Below are positions 43,377-44,093 of a DNA stretch of 44,093 bases, in pieces. Each line of letters begins with the position of its first letter. Position 1 is the stretch's first letter. Under the pieces are notes generated by a model. That model made no database searches. It worked only from the letters and a program-made list of their open reading frames with translations, and was not told the DNA's origin. Position numbers and translations under genes: made by a program. The DNA comes from Janibacter limosus NBRC 16128 (lineage in GTDB: Bacteria > Actinomycetota > Actinomycetes > Actinomycetales > Dermatophilaceae). The stretch lies in the NCBI RefSeq assembly GCF_001570985.1, contig NZ_BCSS01000028.1, positions 1 to 44,093 on the forward strand, written 5' to 3'.

Positions 43377-43804
43377 CAGCACTCGCGACGGGAGATGACT
43401 GCGTATCTGAGCACGGCGTCGATGCCAGCCCCCGCGAGGACCGCCAGCAGGACCAGCCCGCCGGGGACCTCGAGGTCGAGGACCGAGGTCAAGGTGAGCG
43501 CGAGTCCGGTGGCGACGACGAGATCGACGAAAGCACCCGAGCAGGCACGCTCCACCCATCGCGCCTCGACGCTGTCCTCCACGTGCGGGTCGGGTTGCAC
43601 GGTGTGGCCCGAGACGAAGATCAGCCAGCCCAGGGCGATCGCGGGACCGAGCGTGCAGACGGCGAAGACGGTTGCGACGAGCCAGAACTCGTCGCTGCGC
43701 ACCCATCCGGCCACAGCCCCTGCGGTGACAGCGACGGCGAGCGTGAAGAGCCCTGCCTTGGCATAGGCCTCCGGCGGAGCCGTGGGTCTAGTGGTCGTGG
43801 TCAC
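43376..43804 (-). CDS. Small membrane protein coupled to XRE regulator (DUF2178-like)
   Basis: The 142-residue protein has four hydrophobic segments (about 17-37, 45-70, 93-113, 116-135) and a soluble loop VQPDPHVEDSVEARWVERACS between the second and third (21 residues, key part DSVEARW). It ends RREC. The layout matches the membrane half of HTH-membrane pairs (DUF2178-like). GTG 43804 has AGGGG five bases upstream. The longer frame could start at TTG 43822, but that codon lies inside the dyad operator. Function is unknown; an anti-regulator role is inferred from the pairing. Confidence 0.78.
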   Translation of the reverse strand: MTTTTRPTAPPEAYAKAGLFTLAVAVTAGAVAGWVRSDEFWLVATVFAVCTLGPAIALGWLIFVSGHTVQPDPHVEDSVEARWVERACSGAFVDLVVATGLALTLTSVLDLEVPGGLVLLAVLAGAGIDAVLRYAVISRREC

Positions 43805-43819
43805 GTCATCCCCTGTAGT

Positions 43820-43855
43820 CAAGCGTGCTTTACAGGTGACAGTAAAGCACGCTTG
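43820..43855. promoter_or_regulatory. 36-base dyad operator of the XRE/membrane-protein pair
   Basis: CAAGCGTGCTTTAC (43820-43833) and GTAAAGCACGCTTG (43842-43855) are perfect inverted repeats with an eight-base spacer. Each arm contains its own near-palindrome AAGCGYGCTT, so two dimers could bind about 24 bases apart. It is immediately upstream of the membrane-protein start. Confidence 0.85.
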
Positions 43856-44007
43856 TCAGCGCCGGGACGCGCTCACCCGTGCGCAGCACAGCGTCCCCTC
43901 CCGACGACTCAGGTCGTGACTCGGGCGGTGCATTGATCCACGACGTGAGTCACGGCCGGGGGCGCGCCGGCACAGATGGGCCCTCACGCGAAGCGCACCG
44001 GGGTCAG
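43856..44007. other. Intergenic stretch at right end
   Basis: About 150 bases without a supported gene. A weak 8-bp inverted repeat (CGTGACTC 43915-43922 / GAGTCACG 43947-43954) is present; its role is unknown. Confidence 0.35.
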
Positions 44008-44093
44008 TCAGCGGCGAGCGCGCGGCTCCCACACCACGAGCGCCTGCCCGCCGGTGCGGGGGCGCGGGCGCTGGCCGTGGCGCAGCGCGACGA
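44008..44093 (-). CDS. Possible C-terminal end of a gene cut by the right edge
   Basis: Reading leftward from the edge, one frame gives 27 residues (VALRHGQRPRPRTGGQALVV...) and a TGA at 44010-44008, with almost all third positions G or C. That fits the tail of a real gene but is too short to name. Chance cannot be excluded. Confidence 0.3.
   Translation of the reverse strand, partial: VALRHGQRPRPRTGGQALVVWEPRARR

Noticed and set aside
43805-43822. TTG 43822 as start of the membrane-protein gene
   Set aside because: It lies inside the dyad operator, while GTG 43804 has AGGGG at proper distance.

Overview
The window is 44 kb of very GC-rich (about 70%) actinobacterial chromosome. Genes are tightly packed on both strands, GTG/TTG starts and 1-4 base stop/start overlaps are common, and the longest gene-free stretch is about 220 bases. 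Actinobacterial marks include a DtxR/IdeR-type iron box, a HAIR heat-shock operator, a CsoR copper operator, an LppX/LprAFG lipoprotein beside a P55-like MFS pump, and a TIGR03086 (DinB/mycothiol-type) protein. I infer a Micrococcales member, perhaps Intrasporangiaceae (Janibacter-like). No rRNA, tRNA, CRISPR array, transposase or prophage was seen.

Layout. 1-369: N-terminal part of a transglutaminase-like protein running off the left edge. 429-3189: arsenic island, arsR divergent from arsM-acr3-arsC. 3297-7048: release factor 3 coupled to a MerR regulator, then RNase J. 7081-7527: a small PH-like gene broken by two compensating frameshifts. 7547-11190: ybaK, phosphoglucomutase, and threonine ammonia-lyase preceded by a large imperfect palindrome. 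11200-13795: csoR-copA copper module. 13898-18713 (minus): ABC exporter, response regulator, sensor kinase and a glyoxalase-like protein. 18761-24712: SpoU-type methyltransferase, PAP2 phosphatase, ABC-F ATPase, DUF1206 protein, HAD phosphatase and an iron-box-controlled siderophore-interacting protein. 24815-28816: pyrE, a 25-bp perfect inverted repeat, an SDR and a dienelactone hydrolase, exonuclease III and an alpha/beta hydrolase. 28778-31211: LprG/P55-like pair. 31266-35174: FAD monooxygenase divergent from two acyl-CoA dehydrogenases and a DUF1330 protein. 35246-39409: clpB and an LCP wall-polymer ligase. 39548-43804: small enzymes, then a SGNH esterase and an XRE regulator/membrane-protein pair with a long dyad operator. 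The right edge may hold the tail of one more gene.

Two patterns run across the whole window. First, many starts have a TANNNT-like hexamer (TAGCGT four times) ending 6-8 bases before the initiation codon, which suggests widespread leaderless transcription; in several cases this decides between alternative starts. Second, the word CGAAGGGGG / CCCCCTTCG is far more frequent than base composition predicts. It occurs on both strands, in all reading frames, is enriched between genes, and twice forms inverted pairs. This is the most unusual signal in the window and nothing in the gene content explains it.
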